A DNA stretch of 36,760 nucleotides from NCBI RefSeq assembly GCF_947502445.1, contig NZ_CANMZW010000052.1:1-36760 (forward strand), in the 5' to 3' direction. Under the pieces are notes generated by a model. That model was not told where the DNA came from. It was given only the letters and a program-made list of their open reading frames with translations, and ran no database searches. Below, piece after piece: positions 1 through 8,118 of this stretch. The stretch is from an uncultured Brevibacillus sp. Its GTDB lineage: Bacteria; Bacillota; Bacilli; Brevibacillales; Brevibacillaceae. The translations under genes and the position numbers were made by a program. The stretch's first letter is position 1. Each line of letters begins with the position of its first letter.

Positions 1-185
1 TCCCACTAAAGTTGAGCGCTAGTCATGCCACATGGGCGATGGAATGGTAGCGCCTCACTGGTTATTAAGCAGCGAGAGAAAGTTGTTTGTTGCCAGTTAA
101 TGGCGTTCCGCGTTGTTGACGAGGTCCGCAGCCCCCCGGCTCGCTTCTCATGCTCTACCATCCCCGTCGAATCCAGAACGCCCCC
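1..185 (-). ncRNA. ssrA: tmRNA (5' part, truncated by window start)
   Basis: Read on the minus strand, this begins GGGGGCGTTCTGGATTCGAC, the conserved tmRNA 5' end (alanyl-acceptor half plus the GGATTCGAC element). The resume codon GGC at 94-92 opens a tag frame encoding GNKQLSLAA, followed by two stops (TAA TAA) at 67-62. With the alanine carried by the charged tmRNA the added tag would be AGNKQLSLAA, which ends in the LAA degron read by ClpXP-type proteases. The 3' part (later pseudoknots and the T-arm/acceptor end) lies outside the window. smpB, encoding its obligate partner, lies just upstream on the same strand, with a terminator in between, so ssrA probably has its own promoter in 190-260; I cannot place that promoter convincingly. 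Confidence 0.93.
62..94 (-). other. tmRNA tag-peptide reading frame
   Basis: Minus-strand frame GGC AAC AAA CAA CTT TCT CTC GCT GCT TAA TAA, giving GNKQLSLAA and a double stop. The resume codon follows the sequence AACT, as in the Bacillus subtilis tmRNA, whose tag also starts with glycine and ends in ALAA. Seen directly; the assignment of the resume codon is by analogy. Confidence 0.85.
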
Positions 186-259
186 ATGGTATAAGAGGAG
201 TGTTTAAAAAGGTCCGGCTCTCTTTGGCCTTTTCAAACTGGCTCTATAAGGAAAGGTGA

Positions 260-307
260 CAAAAAAGTCTAGGTGAAGAAAAGGATAACCGTTCAACACC
301 TAGACTG
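260..307 (-). terminator. Rho-independent terminator after smpB
   Basis: On the minus strand a 10-bp perfect stem AGTCTAGGTG / CACCTAGACT, with a loop of about 21 nt, is followed by TTTTTTG. It lies between the smpB stop and the ssrA 5' end, so it should end the secG/rnr/smpB transcription unit before tmRNA. Confidence 0.75.
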
Positions 308-447
308 TAGTAGTTGTTAACAGTGTGTACTGCTTGCTGCCTATTTAATATAGCACATCCGTCATGCAAAACTCAACGTTGATTGCTGCCAAGCTTGCCA
401 GAGTGCACCAGTTGCGCAAAGCCACCTGCAAATTGCGACTAACGCTC

Positions 448-921
448 CTACACCTTCTGCCGCTCGCGCAGGGCACGCTCCACTTCTCGCGCTGCGTCCT
501 TTTTCTTCAGGTCTTCGCGCTTGTCGTAGTTCTTTTTCCCTTTGACGAGTGCCAGCTCGACCTTGGCCCAGCCGCCCTTCAAGTAAATGCTGAGCGGAAC
601 CAGTGAGTAGCCTCGTTCGCGAATCAAGCCACCCAGCTTGAGGATTTCGAGACGTCCCATCAAAAGCTTGCGTGTCCGCTCCGGCTCATGATTAAAGCGA
701 TTCCCCTGCTCGTATGGGCTGATGTGTACTTTGTGCAACAGCAGCTCGCCGTCCTGAACACTGGCAAAGCTGTCCTTGAGCTGCACACGTGCGGCACGCA
801 CCGATTTGATCTCCGTACCGGTCAGAGCAATCCCTGCTTCGAATACTTGCTCGATATGGTAATCATGGCGTGCTTTTCGATTTTGGGCGACTGTCTTGGT
901 TCCGGCTTTATCTTTTGACAT
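448..921 (-). CDS. smpB: SsrA-binding protein SmpB
   Basis: 157-residue protein of the SmpB family. It binds the tRNA-like domain of tmRNA and delivers it to ribosomes stalled on messages lacking a stop codon (trans-translation). The sequence shows the oligonucleotide-binding-fold core (NRKARHDYHIEQ, GTEIKSVR, NHEPERTRKLLMGR) and the long basic C-terminal tail (GKKNYDKREDLKKKDAARE) that acts as a codon-anticodon mimic in the decoding centre. An in-frame ATG exists at 993, but the start at 921 is preferred because an excellent Shine-Dalgarno sequence (GAGGTGATCTCC) lies just before it and family proteins start with a similar MSKxxG sequence. It follows rnr on the same strand and precedes ssrA, the usual Bacillales order, which ties substrate recognition, tagging and RNase R decay together. 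Confidence 0.96.
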   Translation of the reverse strand: MSKDKAGTKTVAQNRKARHDYHIEQVFEAGIALTGTEIKSVRAARVQLKDSFASVQDGELLLHKVHISPYEQGNRFNHEPERTRKLLMGRLEILKLGGLIRERGYSLVPLSIYLKGGWAKVELALVKGKKNYDKREDLKKKDAAREVERALRERQKV

Positions 922-1038
922 GGAGATCACCTCACTTGCGGTTTTCTTACGTTTGGTAACAGTTAGTCTAGCAAATTTTACCCTTTGTGGCAAGCCATTT
1001 ACCGGGCAAATTCTCTAAAACGGCTCTTAAACAAATGT

Positions 1039-3543
1039 TTAACGACGCTTCCGTTTTGCTTGGCTGGTGACGTTTTTACGGTTCTTTTTCTTGGACTTTA
1101 CAAGATCTTCCCAGAACCCTTTTTCACGTTTCGTCGCCGTTTCTGCTGCTTCCCCATTCCCAAGCGGTACAACTGCCTCGCTTCCCGAAGCACCTTTGGC
1201 CCCTGCCCGACGAGGAGGCTTGTTGCCTTCATTCTTGCGACGATCCTTATATTTTTGGCGGATTTCTGCCGGATGCTTCTTGTCCCGCTGACGATCTTCT
1301 CGTTCTGGACGCCCCGAGCGAGAACGATCCTGCTTGCCACGCGTAGGCTTGCGATCTCCGCTGCGACCATCGATGACACGCGGTGTACGCTCACGGCTGC
1401 CACGGAAGCCTGCTGCTTTGGTCATGCCGACGATTTCGAAGTCGATAGTCCGCTCATCTACGTTGACACTCGCAACACGAACCTGCACAACATCCCCGAT
1501 CCGATACTGCTTGCCTGTCCGCTCACCGACGAGTGCAAACATTTTCTCGTGATAATGGTAGTAGTCGTCGGTCAAAAAGCTGACGTGAACCAAGCCCTCG
1601 ATTGTGTTTGGCAGCTCCACGAAAATCCCGAACGAAGTCACACTGGAGATGACGCCTTCGAATTCCTCCCCGACTCTCTCCTTCATGAACTCGGCCTTTT
1701 TCAGATCATCTGTCTCACGCTCTGCGTCTACAGCGAGCCTTTCACGCTGGGAAGCATGCTCGGCAATGACAGGCATTTGCTCTGCCCAATAAGCCAGACG
1801 CTTTTCCGCGATTTGATCGCCCTGCTCGATCCAGTCGCGGATACGACGGTGTACGATGAGGTCCGGATAACGGCGGATCGGTGAAGTAAAATGCGTGTAG
1901 AACTCCGTAGATAGCCCGTAGTGACCGAGACTTTCCGCGTCATAACGCGCTTGCTTCATCGAACGCAGCATCACGGTGCTGATAATGATCTCTTCTGGTG
2001 TCCCTTTTACCTCTTCCAGCAATTGCTGCAAGGCACGTGGGTGAACCGAATTGCCTTTTCCGCGAATCGAATACCCGAAGTTCGTAATAAACTCCATAAA
2101 CGCCATGAGCTTTTCACTGTTCGGATCTTCGTGAATGCGGTACATAAACGGCTGCTTCATCCAGTGGAAATGCTCCGCTACCGTTTCGTTTGCCGCCAGC
2201 ATGAATTCCTCGATCATTTGCTCAGCGATGGAGCGTGTACGGAAGCCGATATCTGTCGGTGTTCCCTCTTCGTCTACAAAAATTTTCGCTTCGCGGAAGT
2301 CGAAATCGATTGCTCCGCGCTGCATCCGTTTTGCCCGACGCTTCAGCGCCAGCTGCTCCATCTCCTGGAACATCGGGACCAGCTCGCTGTACTTTTCGAT
2401 CAGCGCCTCGTCTTTGTCTACCAAAATGCTGCGTACATCTGCATACGTCATCCGCTCATTTGTCCGAATCACGCTGAGGAACAGATCGTACTTCACAACG
2501 TTCGCGTTTTGGTCCATCTCCATATCGCAGGAGATCGTGAGGCGGTCTACCTGCGGATTGAGACTGCATATTCCGTTGGACAAACGATGTGGCAGCATCG
2601 GGATCACGCGGTCAACCAAGTAAACGCTCGTACCACGACGATACGCTTCATTATCCAACTGAGATTTCTCGCGCACATAGTAGCTAACGTCGGCAATATG
2701 CACACCGAGACGCACATTCCCGTTAGGCAGCTTTTCCAAAGAAACAGCATCATCCAGGTCCTTGGCATCTGCACCGTCAATCGTAACCATCATGCGATCG
2801 CGCAAATCACGGCGCCCGCTAATTTCATCCTCGGAAATCTCATCTGGTGCCGCATCTGCCTCAGCCAATACATCCTCTGGAAACGCTTCTGGCAAATTAA
2901 ACTTGCGGATAATCGATAAAATATCGACTCCCGGATCGTTTTTGTGCCCCAGTATCTCAACGACCTCTCCCTCAGGATTCACCCTGCCTTCGGGATAACG
3001 GACGATGTTGACGACAACCTTATGACCGTCTACCGCACCGTTGTAAGCTTCCTTGGGGATAAAAATGTCCTTGCCGATTCGCTTTTCATCCGGAATGACA
3101 AAAGCATAATGCTTTTCATCCTGAAATGTACCGACCACTTGCTTAATACCGCGTTCCACAACGCGAATAATACGTCCTTCGAGGCGATCTCCACCTGCTT
3201 CCTTCTCTACCCGTACATATACCGTATCACCGTGTATAGCCCCATTCATGTCATTGGCATGCACATAAACGTCTTCCATGCCAGGCGTTTCTTGTATGAT
3301 GAAACCGAAGCCCTTTGGATGGCTTTGCAATCTTCCCCGTACCAGATTCATTTTTTCAGGAACCCCGTAACGGTTGGCTCTCGTGCGAATTACCTCACCG
3401 CTTGCTTCCAGTGTATTGAGCGTCTTCACCAATTCTTTAAATGCTGCCGAATCGGCAATCTCAAATGCTGCTTCCAATTCTTTCACCGTCATCGGGTGGT
3501 ATGCTTGCTCTCTCATAAATGCCAGAATATCTTGATCCTTCAT
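1039..3543 (-). CDS. rnr: Ribonuclease R
   Basis: 834-residue 3'-5' exoribonuclease of the RNB family, able to degrade structured RNA and associated with decay of non-stop mRNAs together with SmpB/tmRNA. Domains by sequence: N-terminal winged-helix-like region (about 1-60), two cold-shock-type OB domains (about 65-200), the RNB catalytic domain (about 245-575) with the acidic metal-binding motif IDGADAKDLDDA at 255-266 and SPIRRYPDL near 554, and an S1 RNA-binding domain (about 623-706, VISSVTSFGIFVEL). The last ~125 residues are a low-complexity, strongly basic tail rich in Arg/Lys, typical of RNase R and probably disordered. ATG start with AAAGGAGG seven bases upstream. It lies between secG and smpB; the carboxylesterase gene found between secG and rnr in B. 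subtilis is absent here. Confidence 0.96.
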   Translation of the reverse strand: MKDQDILAFMREQAYHPMTVKELEAAFEIADSAAFKELVKTLNTLEASGEVIRTRANRYGVPEKMNLVRGRLQSHPKGFGFIIQETPGMEDVYVHANDMNGAIHGDTVYVRVEKEAGGDRLEGRIIRVVERGIKQVVGTFQDEKHYAFVIPDEKRIGKDIFIPKEAYNGAVDGHKVVVNIVRYPEGRVNPEGEVVEILGHKNDPGVDILSIIRKFNLPEAFPEDVLAEADAAPDEISEDEISGRRDLRDRMMVTIDGADAKDLDDAVSLEKLPNGNVRLGVHIADVSYYVREKSQLDNEAYRRGTSVYLVDRVIPMLPHRLSNGICSLNPQVDRLTISCDMEMDQNANVVKYDLFLSVIRTNERMTYADVRSILVDKDEALIEKYSELVPMFQEMEQLALKRRAKRMQRGAIDFDFREAKIFVDEEGTPTDIGFRTRSIAEQMIEEFMLAANETVAEHFHWMKQPFMYRIHEDPNSEKLMAFMEFITNFGYSIRGKGNSVHPRALQQLLEEVKGTPEEIIISTVMLRSMKQARYDAESLGHYGLSTEFYTHFTSPIRRYPDLIVHRRIRDWIEQGDQIAEKRLAYWAEQMPVIAEHASQRERLAVDAERETDDLKKAEFMKERVGEEFEGVISSVTSFGIFVELPNTIEGLVHVSFLTDDYYHYHEKMFALVGERTGKQYRIGDVVQVRVASVNVDERTIDFEIVGMTKAAGFRGSRERTPRVIDGRSGDRKPTRGKQDRSRSGRPEREDRQRDKKHPAEIRQKYKDRRKNEGNKPPRRAGAKGASGSEAVVPLGNGEAAETATKREKGFWEDLVKSKKKNRKNVTSQAKRKRR

Positions 3544-3642
3544 TCACAAACCTCCTTTGTCGCGTGGCTTTGCCGCGCTATTCCTTTTATCCTTTACTAT
3601 GTAGTATTCACCGCTCGCACCCGTCGCAATCGGAATAGAGAA

Positions 3643-3671
3643 AAAGACAGCAAGTCGCACTCGCTGTCTTT
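3643..3671 (-). terminator. Hairpin terminator between secG and rnr
   Basis: 9-bp perfect stem AAAGACAGC / GCTGTCTTT with an 11-nt loop. On the minus strand the descending arm ends in five Ts and then CTC. It lies just after the secG stop, so it probably ends or attenuates secG transcription before rnr. The U-tract is short, so read-through is likely. Confidence 0.5.
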
Positions 3672-3685
3672 CGGCCATACGTCTA

Positions 3686-3928
3686 TTACGCTCCAGTTTT
3701 CAAGAAATAACCGAGCAAAATCGCAAACAGCATGAATCCAATTGCGAATCCTACGGTCAGTTTCCCTAAAAGTGCATCGATCCCGCGGGCTTTTTGTTTG
3801 CCCATCAGTTGCTCAGCACCGCCACCAATCGCACCCGAAAGGCCGGCACTTTTTCCAGATTGTAGCAATACGACGATAATTAAGCCAATACTTGCAATCA
3901 CAAGTAAAATTTTAGCAGCCAATGCCAT
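3686..3928 (-). CDS. secG: Preprotein translocase subunit SecG
   Basis: 80-residue membrane protein, the small accessory subunit of the SecYEG protein-conducting channel. Two hydrophobic segments (residues 3-22 and about 55-75) flank the conserved cytoplasmic loop containing LLQSGKSAGLSGAIGGGAEQ and KQKARG, diagnostic of SecG. Two ATGs are possible: 3934 (MKMALAAK) and 3928 (MALAAK). The Shine-Dalgarno sequence GAGGTG sits only one base before the first but seven bases before the second, so 3928 is chosen. Location upstream of rnr-smpB-ssrA on the same strand is conserved in Bacillales. Confidence 0.94.
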   Translation of the reverse strand: MALAAKILLVIASIGLIIVVLLQSGKSAGLSGAIGGGAEQLMGKQKARGIDALLGKLTVGFAIGFMLFAILLGYFLKTGA

Positions 3929-3984
3929 CTTCATTCACCTCAAAACGTATTTCCAAGGCATACACGGTAAAAACCAATATAAAC

Positions 3985-4013
3985 ACTTTATCACACTTGC
4001 TGGACGACAGCAA
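3985..4013 (-). promoter_or_regulatory. Candidate sigma-A promoter of secG
   Basis: Minus strand: -35 TTGCTG (4013-4008), 17-nt spacer, -10 TAAAGT (3990-3985) preceded by TG one base upstream (extended -10). The -35 is weak (3/6), so the call rests on the extended -10 and the spacing. Confidence 0.4.
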
Positions 4014-4219
4014 CCTGCTATCCCTTCCATAATATAAGAGAATATCTGTTAAATAATATGAGCACAGATTAGGTAGAATATAGGAAAGTTAGGAATGTAT
4101 AAAAAGGAAAATTGTGTACTTTCTTTGTCGGTTTGGCAGTCTCCTTGCAACTGTCAAGATTTTGCCGTAAAATTGCAGTTGAACCTTTATAATTATCTGC
4201 TTTGGGAGGTCTTTGTCAG

Positions 4220-4618
4220 ATGGCTGGGTCCAACAAAAAAGACATGAATCAAAACGACGTAATTGATTCCGCGAAGGCCTTTTTCACTTCGTTTGGTATC
4301 TTGTTTCTAGTTTTTCTCATTGCACTCGTAGGATCGATTATTTTTCCACCACAACACGGCGGTGAAGCACAAGGCGAAGGTGGAGCACCTACTGCAAACA
4401 TTGACGCTGCTGCTATTTTTAAACAAAATTGCGCATCCTGTCACGGTCAAAACCTGGAAGGAATCGCAGGTCCAAACTTGACAAAAGTTGGGGCAACTCA
4501 CAGCGCCGAGGATATCGCCAAAATCATTAAAGAAGGTAAAGGCGGCATGCCTCCAGGAATGCTGAAGAAGCAACCAGAAATTCAAGCGGTTGCACAATGG
4601 CTGTCTGAACACAAATAA
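4220..4618 (+). CDS. Membrane-anchored small cytochrome c (c550/c551 type)
   Basis: 132 residues: a short cytoplasmic N-terminus, one transmembrane anchor (about 21-42), a Gly/Ala/Pro-rich linker, and a class I cytochrome c domain with the haem attachment site CASCH at 71-75 and a Met-containing loop GGMPPGM (100 or 104) for the sixth ligand. It should carry electrons on the outer face of the membrane, between the bc-type complex and a haem-copper oxidase. The anchor is a helix rather than a lipobox, so it resembles B. subtilis CccA (c550) more than the lipoprotein CccB. An upstream in-frame TTG (4202) overlaps the ribosome site; GGGAGG at 4204-4209 fits the ATG at 4220. A TATAAT at 4188-4193 may be its -10. 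It is monocistronic, with a strong terminator behind it. Confidence 0.9.
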   Translation: MAGSNKKDMNQNDVIDSAKAFFTSFGILFLVFLIALVGSIIFPPQHGGEAQGEGGAPTANIDAAAIFKQNCASCHGQNLEGIAGPNLTKVGATHSAEDIAKIIKEGKGGMPPGMLKKQPEIQAVAQWLSEHK

Positions 4619-4638
4619 GTACATAGATAGCTATAGTG

Positions 4639-4670
4639 AAACACCGAAGACTCGTCCTCTTCGGTGTTTT
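4639..4670 (+). terminator. Rho-independent terminator of the cytochrome c gene
   Basis: 12-bp perfect stem AAACACCGAAGA / TCTTCGGTGTTT with a 7-nt loop, ending in TTTT. Confidence 0.85.
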
Positions 4671-4691
4671 CTACGTTAAAGGGGGGATTTC

Positions 4692-5453
4692 ATGCACACG
4701 ACAATCGAGATTGAAGCACTCGGCAAACAATTTCATTCTCCCTCAGGCCAATGGTTATTTCGCAATGTTGACGCCAAAATTTCCGAGCCAACTACCATCG
4801 CGATTCTAGGTAAATCTGGACAAGGAAAAAGCACTCTCCTCCGAATCCTGGGCCGTCTCATCCCACCTGACAGCGGTACAGTTCGTCTATACCAGAAGGA
4901 TATCACGCAGTGGGAAGCAGCAGACTGGCGCATGAAAATGAGCTATGTCTCTCAGCAGGCTGTCATGCTCCCAGGCAGTGTAGAAGATAATTTGCGTACC
5001 GTTAGTACACTACACCAGCGTCCGTTTGACCAAAAGCAGGCACGCGATCTGCTTGAGCAGCTTTATCTGGAAAACCTGGACTGGGGAAAGCCTGCTCAGC
5101 AGCTGTCAGGCGGCGAAAAACAACGACTCGCTCTTGTCCGTACCCTTTTGCTTCAGCCCCCCGTTTTATTATTAGATGAAGTAACGGCTTCACTCGACGC
5201 CTTGAGCAAACAAGCTGCTCAGCGCCTTCTACTCGATTTGCATGCACAAACGGACACGAGCTTAATCTGGATTACGCACGATCTCGAAGAAGCGCGTATC
5301 GCCTGCAAACGTATCTGGTTTATGGCGAATCATCAGCTGCTTGAGGACGCCCCTAGCGAATCCTTTTTCCATGCACCACAAACAGCAGAGGCGAAAGACT
5401 TTTTGCACAATCAGATTGCGACGGTTGCTGCCACTGAGGAGGAGCCCAGATGA
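4692..5453 (+). CDS. fetA: ABC transporter ATPase, FetA (YbbL)-like
   Basis: 253-residue ABC ATPase. Walker A GKSGQGKS at 40-47, Q-loop SYVSQQ near 84-89, signature LSGGEKQR at 138-145, Walker B VLLLDE near 158-163 and an ITHDLEEA switch-histidine segment near 194. It overlaps the next gene, encoding a UPF0014/FetB permease, by four bases (ATGA), so the two are translationally coupled and form one transporter. In Escherichia coli FetAB has been linked to iron export and peroxide resistance; metal efflux is therefore the family-based expectation, not something the sequence proves. The ATG follows a G-rich ribosome site (GGGGGG) about six bases upstream. Confidence 0.88.
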   Translation: MHTTIEIEALGKQFHSPSGQWLFRNVDAKISEPTTIAILGKSGQGKSTLLRILGRLIPPDSGTVRLYQKDITQWEAADWRMKMSYVSQQAVMLPGSVEDNLRTVSTLHQRPFDQKQARDLLEQLYLENLDWGKPAQQLSGGEKQRLALVRTLLLQPPVLLLDEVTASLDALSKQAAQRLLLDLHAQTDTSLIWITHDLEEARIACKRIWFMANHQLLEDAPSESFFHAPQTAEAKDFLHNQIATVAATEEEPR

Positions 5454-6196
5454 CGTATACATCGATGTGGTTCGCTTTCGCCTTTGTCTTGATCGCCCTC
5501 TTGCTCTCTGTTTGGCAAAAGCTCGGATTGGAAAAAGAAATTGCCATTGGCACCATCCGCTCCACCGTTCAGCTGCTCGCTATTGGCTATGTATTGCAAT
5601 TTGTCTTTCATTCAGACAATGCTCTCTTCATTGTAATTCTGATTATGATGATGATTTCGGTAGCTTCCTGGAATGCCGCCAGCAGGGGTAAAAATCTGCC
5701 GGGAATCTTTTGGCGAATCGCGCTCTGTCTATCTATTACGGAGCTAATTACAATGGGGCTGATGGTGATGCTTGGGCTCGCTAACCCTACCCCACAGTAC
5801 CTCATTCCCATGAGCGGCATGATTATCGGCAGTTCGATGATCGTCTCCAGCCTTTTTCTAACCCATATGAACCGTGAAATAGAAACCGCAAAAGGCGAGA
5901 TCGAAACACTTCTCAGCTTGGGAGCATCCACGCGTCAGGCCGTCCAAGGCGTTTTGAAGCGCGCTGTAAAGGCTAGCATGATCCCTACCTTTGATACCAT
6001 GAAAACGATCGGGCTCGTACAGCTTCCCGGCATGATGACAGGCATGATTGTCGCAGGTGCCAGCCCTATCGAGGCTGTCCGTTACCAAATTCTCATCATG
6101 CTCAGCTTTTCTTCTTCTGCGGCGATCTCTGCCGTTTTGATCAGTCTTTTGAGCTATCGACTCTGGTTTACCAAAGACTCCATGCTTCGCCTATAA
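5450..6196 (+). CDS. fetB: ABC transporter permease, FetB/UPF0014 family
   Basis: 248-residue polytopic membrane protein of the UPF0014 (FetB/YbbM) family, with about seven hydrophobic segments. Family features: GTIRSTVQLLAIGYVLQ near the N-terminus, MIIGSSM followed by a cytoplasmic loop ETLLSLGAS, and TIGLVQLPGMMTGMIVAGASP. It pairs with the ATPase gene it overlaps. Likely substrate is a metal ion such as iron, by homology only. The position one kilobase or so from a siderophore uptake locus would fit an iron-homeostasis role, but no Fur-like site was found before fetA. Confidence 0.87.
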   Translation: MTYTSMWFAFAFVLIALLLSVWQKLGLEKEIAIGTIRSTVQLLAIGYVLQFVFHSDNALFIVILIMMMISVASWNAASRGKNLPGIFWRIALCLSITELITMGLMVMLGLANPTPQYLIPMSGMIIGSSMIVSSLFLTHMNREIETAKGEIETLLSLGASTRQAVQGVLKRAVKASMIPTFDTMKTIGLVQLPGMMTGMIVAGASPIEAVRYQILIMLSFSSSAAISAVLISLLSYRLWFTKDSMLRL

Positions 6197-6208
6197 CCCA
6201 TTTCCAAC

Positions 6209-6239
6209 AACTGTCGTTTGTTCTTCGACAGTTTTTTTT
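6209..6239 (+). terminator. Rho-independent terminator of fetAB
   Basis: 8-bp stem AACTGTCG / CGACAGTT followed by eight Ts, thirteen bases after the fetB stop. Confidence 0.85.
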
Positions 6240-6246
6240 GCATTTT

Positions 6247-6272
6247 TGTAATGAAACGATATGTGGGTCGTC
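6247..6272 (+). promoter_or_regulatory. Candidate ECF-type (autoregulatory) promoter of the sigma factor gene
   Basis: TGTAAT (6247-6252), a 16-nt spacer, then CGTC (6269-6272), close to ECF promoters of Bacillus (TGWAAC, about 16-17 nt, CGWC). ECF sigma genes commonly drive their own expression. Pattern match only; an overlapping TGAAAC at 6252-6257 has too short a spacer. Confidence 0.4.
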
Positions 6273-6307
6273 AAATTACAAGTAGAAAGCGCAAAGGTGG
6301 TTCAGCT

Positions 6308-6832
6308 ATGGACAAAAACGAAATGATTGAACAATGGTTTCTGCGCTATAGCGACGACATTTACAAGTTTCTCGTCTACTACACCGGAAACAAAGATGTA
6401 GATGATCTCGTACAGGATGTCTTTCTCAAGGCGCTGCGCTCATTGGATTCGTTCGAAGGTAGATCCCAGCCGAAAACTTGGCTGTTAACGATTGCCCGTC
6501 ACACTGCGATTGATTATGCGCGGAAACAACGATTTCGGAATTGGCTGCCAGACAAATGGCTCACCCACCTGAAATCGGAGGAGCGCACACCCGAAGAAAT
6601 CCTCAATTTGCAGGAGGAGCAGCAAGCCCTATACCAAGCGATCCAGCACGTCAAGCCAGCTTACAGGGAAGTCTTGATCTTGCGTGGAATCAAAGGCCTT
6701 TCCTCAAAAGAAACCGCAGAAATAATGAGTTGGTCAGAAAACAAGGTAAATGTAACTCTCCATCGTGCTATGAAAGCCGTCAGAGAAAAGCTGGAGCAGG
6801 ATAGAAAGGAGATGATTGAGAATGCCATTTAA
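6308..6832 (+). CDS. ECF (extracytoplasmic function) RNA polymerase sigma factor, SigX-like
   Basis: 174 residues, the usual ECF length. Region 2 (about 10-75) carries DDLVQDVFLKAL and FEGRSQPKTWLLTIARHTAIDYARK, the segment most like B. subtilis SigX; region 4 (about 110-165) has YREVLILRGIKGLSSKETAEIM and the recognition helix SENKVNVTLHRAMKAVREKL. It directs polymerase to a stress- or envelope-type regulon that cannot be deduced here. The ATG at 6308 is chosen over the in-frame upstream starts because AAAGGTGG lies eight bases before it. The 3' end overlaps the next gene by 11 bases, a sign that the downstream product controls this sigma factor. Confidence 0.93.
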   Translation: MDKNEMIEQWFLRYSDDIYKFLVYYTGNKDVDDLVQDVFLKALRSLDSFEGRSQPKTWLLTIARHTAIDYARKQRFRNWLPDKWLTHLKSEERTPEEILNLQEEQQALYQAIQHVKPAYREVLILRGIKGLSSKETAEIMSWSENKVNVTLHRAMKAVREKLEQDRKEMIENAI

Positions 6833-8069
6833 TACAGACGAACAGCTTTTAGATGAAATGAAAGGACTACCCGATATGAAAATGAAGCCAGACAAAAAAC
6901 AAGGGATTGTGAATGCCATTCGTCAAGAAGATGGCCGCAAGAGGGTACATGCCAGCACCCGTTTCTCTACTTTTGGAAAAGGCGTTGCAATCTGCTCCGT
7001 TCTCGTCGCAGCCTTTTGGATGGGCGCTACACTCGTAGGCAATAATCAGCCGAGCGCGATGCCGCCAGACACACCGCCACAAACGACAGTACCAGGAACC
7101 TCGGCATCCCTCGGAACGGGGACAAATCATGGGGGTACAACCAATCCATCACCAGCCGTATCTCAATCGGAGGAGCTCCTCGCAAACATCCGCAAGCAAG
7201 CGGAAAAAGGATTGGTTATCAACTCGCCTTATCCAATAGAAACGACCGTGTTTGACCAAGTGGAAAAGGATTTGGGGAATCCTGATACGAAGGATAGTGC
7301 AAACGGTCTTTCCTACGCTACGTATAATGGAAAACAAGTTGCATTTGGCTATAACAAAGGAATGCAAATCGTGGACATCCGTTCTTCAGATCCACAACTG
7401 CAAAAAATCACGTTGACCGAGGTCGTAAACAAATGGGGGCAGCCGAACCGCGTAAGTGAATACGGTAACAAAACCATCTACACCTATAATGTAACCCCCA
7501 AATATCAAGTGAAAATGATCTTTCAAGGTACCAAGAGCACAAGCAGTGGCGAACTGCTTCTCGTTCGTTACAACCTCTATTACCCGGAAGGCAACAAAAA
7601 TCTGATGCTCTATGGCAGCAATGCAGATATGTTGAAAGACCTTCGTGAACTCGCCAAAAACGGGCAAACCTTCGGCAGCTCCTATCGCGTAGAAAAAGAT
7701 GTTTTCGATGAAATTGAGAAGGTACTTGGCAAGCCGAACAACATCTCCACCATCAAAGGAATCACCTACAACACTTATCGTGATCTCGGTCTCGTCTTCG
7801 CCTTTAACAAGGGCATGCAGGTCGTCGATATTCGCTCCTACGATCCAAGACTGCAAGCCATTTCTCTAGCAGAAGTCAACCAAGCACTCGGTGAGCCACA
7901 AAGCAAAACGACACTGAACGGCGAAACGATCTACACCTATAAAGTAAATGACAAATACGAGCTGAAGATCATCTTCACAGGTGTGATCGATAAAAAGCAA
8001 AGCACGCTCTACATCGACCACGTCAACATTTACTACCCACGCGGCACGATCAACAATATGGCTGGCTAA
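6822..8069 (+). CDS. Membrane protein with two DUF4309-like repeats, putative anti-sigma factor
   Basis: 415 residues: a hydrophilic N-terminus of about 52 residues (start MPFNTDEQLLDEM), one transmembrane helix (53-72), a Pro/Thr/Ser/Gly-rich linker (about 74-117), and two homologous outer domains (about 118-258 and 269-407). Both repeats contain AFGYNKGMQIVDIRSSDP or AFNKGMQVVDIRSYDP, a GxP turn (GQPNR, GEPQS), then IYTYxV and a YxxxxIF strand, the pattern I associate with DUF4309 (YjgB-like) proteins. Overlap with the sigma gene and the cytoplasm-TM-outside layout suggest an anti-sigma or sensor role; this is inference, and the N-terminus lacks a recognisable zinc anti-sigma motif (no HxxxCxxC). 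Start ATG 6822 has AAGGAG ten bases upstream; a TTG at 6816 is the alternative. Confidence 0.82.
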   Translation: MPFNTDEQLLDEMKGLPDMKMKPDKKQGIVNAIRQEDGRKRVHASTRFSTFGKGVAICSVLVAAFWMGATLVGNNQPSAMPPDTPPQTTVPGTSASLGTGTNHGGTTNPSPAVSQSEELLANIRKQAEKGLVINSPYPIETTVFDQVEKDLGNPDTKDSANGLSYATYNGKQVAFGYNKGMQIVDIRSSDPQLQKITLTEVVNKWGQPNRVSEYGNKTIYTYNVTPKYQVKMIFQGTKSTSSGELLLVRYNLYYPEGNKNLMLYGSNADMLKDLRELAKNGQTFGSSYRVEKDVFDEIEKVLGKPNNISTIKGITYNTYRDLGLVFAFNKGMQVVDIRSYDPRLQAISLAEVNQALGEPQSKTTLNGETIYTYKVNDKYELKIIFTGVIDKKQSTLYIDHVNIYYPRGTINNMAG

Positions 8070-8077
8070 AAACAGGA

Positions 8078-8111
8078 AAGAAGACGGGCTTTACGGCTCC
8101 GTCTTCTTTTT
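8078..8111 (+). terminator. Shared terminator between convergent genes
   Basis: 10-bp perfect stem AAGAAGACGG / CCGTCTTCTT, 11-nt loop, then TTT on the plus strand. The minus strand reads the same stem followed by TTTCCTGTTTTT, so it can serve both the DUF4309-like gene and the convergent binding-protein gene. Confidence 0.8.
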
Positions 8112-8118
8112 CATTTCA

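Noticed and set aside
985..2919. Long plus-strand open frames (299 and 332 codons) opposite rnr
   Set aside because: Antisense to a clear RNase R gene, no family motifs, no ribosome sites.
6252..6257. TGAAAC as the -35 of the ECF promoter
   Set aside because: It leaves only 11 bases before CGTC; the overlapping TGTAAT gives the expected 16-base spacer.
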